A stretch of DNA of 64,000 nucleotides, taken from Bremerella sp. JC817 (GTDB lineage Bacteria; Planctomycetota; Planctomycetia; Pirellulales; Pirellulaceae). Every line of letters begins with the position of its first letter. Position 1 is the first letter of the stretch. This document shows positions 63,515-64,000 of this stretch, in pieces. The stretch covers positions 62,001 through 126,000 of the forward strand of contig NZ_JBFEFG010000267.1 of the NCBI RefSeq assembly GCF_040718835.1. Direction: 5' to 3'. The notes under the pieces were generated by a model that saw nothing but the letters and a program-made list of their open reading frames with translations, was not told where the DNA came from and ran no database searches. The position numbers and the translations under genes are program-made.

Positions 63515-64000
63515 TTAGAAGCTTTCGGCCATGTCGCGAGCGTGGTAGCTACTGCGAACGAACGGGCCGCTGGCGACTTTGACGAAGCCCATCTGCTTGG
63601 CCTGTTCGCCCAGTTCGACGAACTCTTCCGGTCGAAGGTATCGCACGACCGGCAGGTACTTCTTTTGGTCGGGCTGCAGATATTGTCCCAAAGTCAGGAA
63701 ATCAACGTTCGCTTCACGCAGATCTGCCAAAGTGTCCAGTAACTCTTCGCGGGTTTCGCCGAGCCCGAGCATGAGACCACTCTTGGTCTTCGTTTCCGGA
63801 GCAATCTCCTTCACCCGCTTCAGCAGTTCGAGCGTCCAACTGTATTCGGACTTCGGACCACGCACTCGGCGATAGAGCCGCGGCACGGTTTCAGTGTTGT
63901 GATTGAACACTTCCGGCTTCGCGGCCAGCACGCGTTCCAAGGCTTCCTTCGACTCGATGAAGTCAGGGGTCAGCACTTCGATCGTGGCGCCGGTTCGTTC
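63515..64000 (-). CDS. lipA: Lipoyl synthase, C-terminal part
   Basis: The visible 161 codons run off the right edge. They match the C-terminal half of LipA, a radical-SAM enzyme that inserts two sulfurs into octanoyl groups of lipoyl domains. Family blocks are HNTETVPRLYRRVRG, KTKSGLMLGLGETREE, LTLGQYLQPD and the terminal GPFVRSSYHARDM, in which RSSYHA is the hallmark with the Ser that ligates the auxiliary cluster. The two CxxxCxxC-type Fe-S motifs lie beyond the window. Confidence 0.93.
   Translation of the reverse strand, partial: ERTGATIEVLTPDFIESKEALERVLAAKPEVFNHNTETVPRLYRRVRGPKSEYSWTLELLKRVKEIAPETKTKSGLMLGLGETREELLDTLADLREANVDFLTLGQYLQPDQKKYLPVVRYLRPEEFVELGEQAKQMGFVKVASGPFVRSSYHARDMAESF

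Noticed and set aside
1..64000. Search for tRNA, rRNA, integrase, phage or defence genes
   Set aside because: None could be recognised by eye; no tRNA-like cloverleaf, recombinase motif or defence-system protein was found among the frames.

Overview
The window reads as chromosome from a member of the Planctomycetota, most likely a Pirellulales relative such as Blastopirellula, Bremerella or Rhodopirellula. This rests on families that are rich in that phylum: a DUF1559 protein with a pilin-like N-terminus plus a small lipoprotein, a DUF1549/DUF1553 + DUF1501 pair, DUF1080, a PmoA-like (DUF6807) fragment, DUF11 surface proteins, secreted HEAT-repeat proteins and a MoxR/DUF58/VWA operon. The genus is an inference. 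I saw no rRNA, tRNA, CRISPR array, phage module or intact transposase.

Layout. 1-8.5 kb: a PmoA-like fragment, a secreted unknown, an alkyltransferase-like/endonuclease V fusion, VanZ, a sugar-nucleotide epimerase, a DUF1080 protein, a lower-GC lipoprotein + APC permease pair, and comM. The pair is bracketed by the real 3' end of comM and a 43-nt diverged copy of that end. 8.7-19 kb: the DUF1559 + lipoprotein operon with a strong terminator, a membrane-LRR protein, the DUF1549/1553-DUF1501 operon, a polytopic protein, an S41 protease and an HDAC-like deacetylase. 19-23.5 kb: a Gly/Pro-rich secreted protein and a HEAT lipoprotein. 23.6-30.8 kb: a beta-oxidation run (FadB-like, thiolase, acyl-CoA synthetase, acyl-CoA dehydrogenase). 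30.8-34.1 kb: ispD, tyrS, a membrane-anchored unknown and a stand-alone LigD phosphoesterase-like gene. 34-41 kb: cell-envelope proteins (a DUF11 lipoprotein, a thioredoxin-like/CAP-like protein, a large secreted unknown), a small conserved unknown and a frameshifted gene. 41-45 kb: dihydroorotase (pyrC), then hemX-hemA with a 4-bp overlap. 45-52.2 kb: a minus-strand operon of a 1030-aa VWA protein, MoxR, DUF58 and a BatA-like VWA protein. 52.2-54.6 kb: a REP-like nested palindrome, a 2OG-Fe(II) oxygenase and an NHL lipoprotein. 54.6-58 kb: a TsaC/Sua5-arginine phosphatase fusion followed by rpiB, an unknown, and a VTT membrane protein. 58-64 kb: a secreted unknown, a HEAT protein, a second DUF11 protein and the C-terminal part of lipA.

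Most genes are housekeeping or typical of the lineage. The observations most worth following are the catalytic-Cys-less alkyltransferase/endonuclease V fusion, the Sua5-YwlE-type fusion that keeps the ywlC-ywlE-rpiB gene order of Bacillus, and the comM 3' remnant that may mark an old insertion. Others are the stand-alone phosphoesterase gene overlapping its convergent neighbour, the Cys-less thioredoxin-like/CAP-like fusion, and the REP-like cruciform. All starts were chosen by eye from Shine-Dalgarno-like sequences, signal peptides and family lengths.
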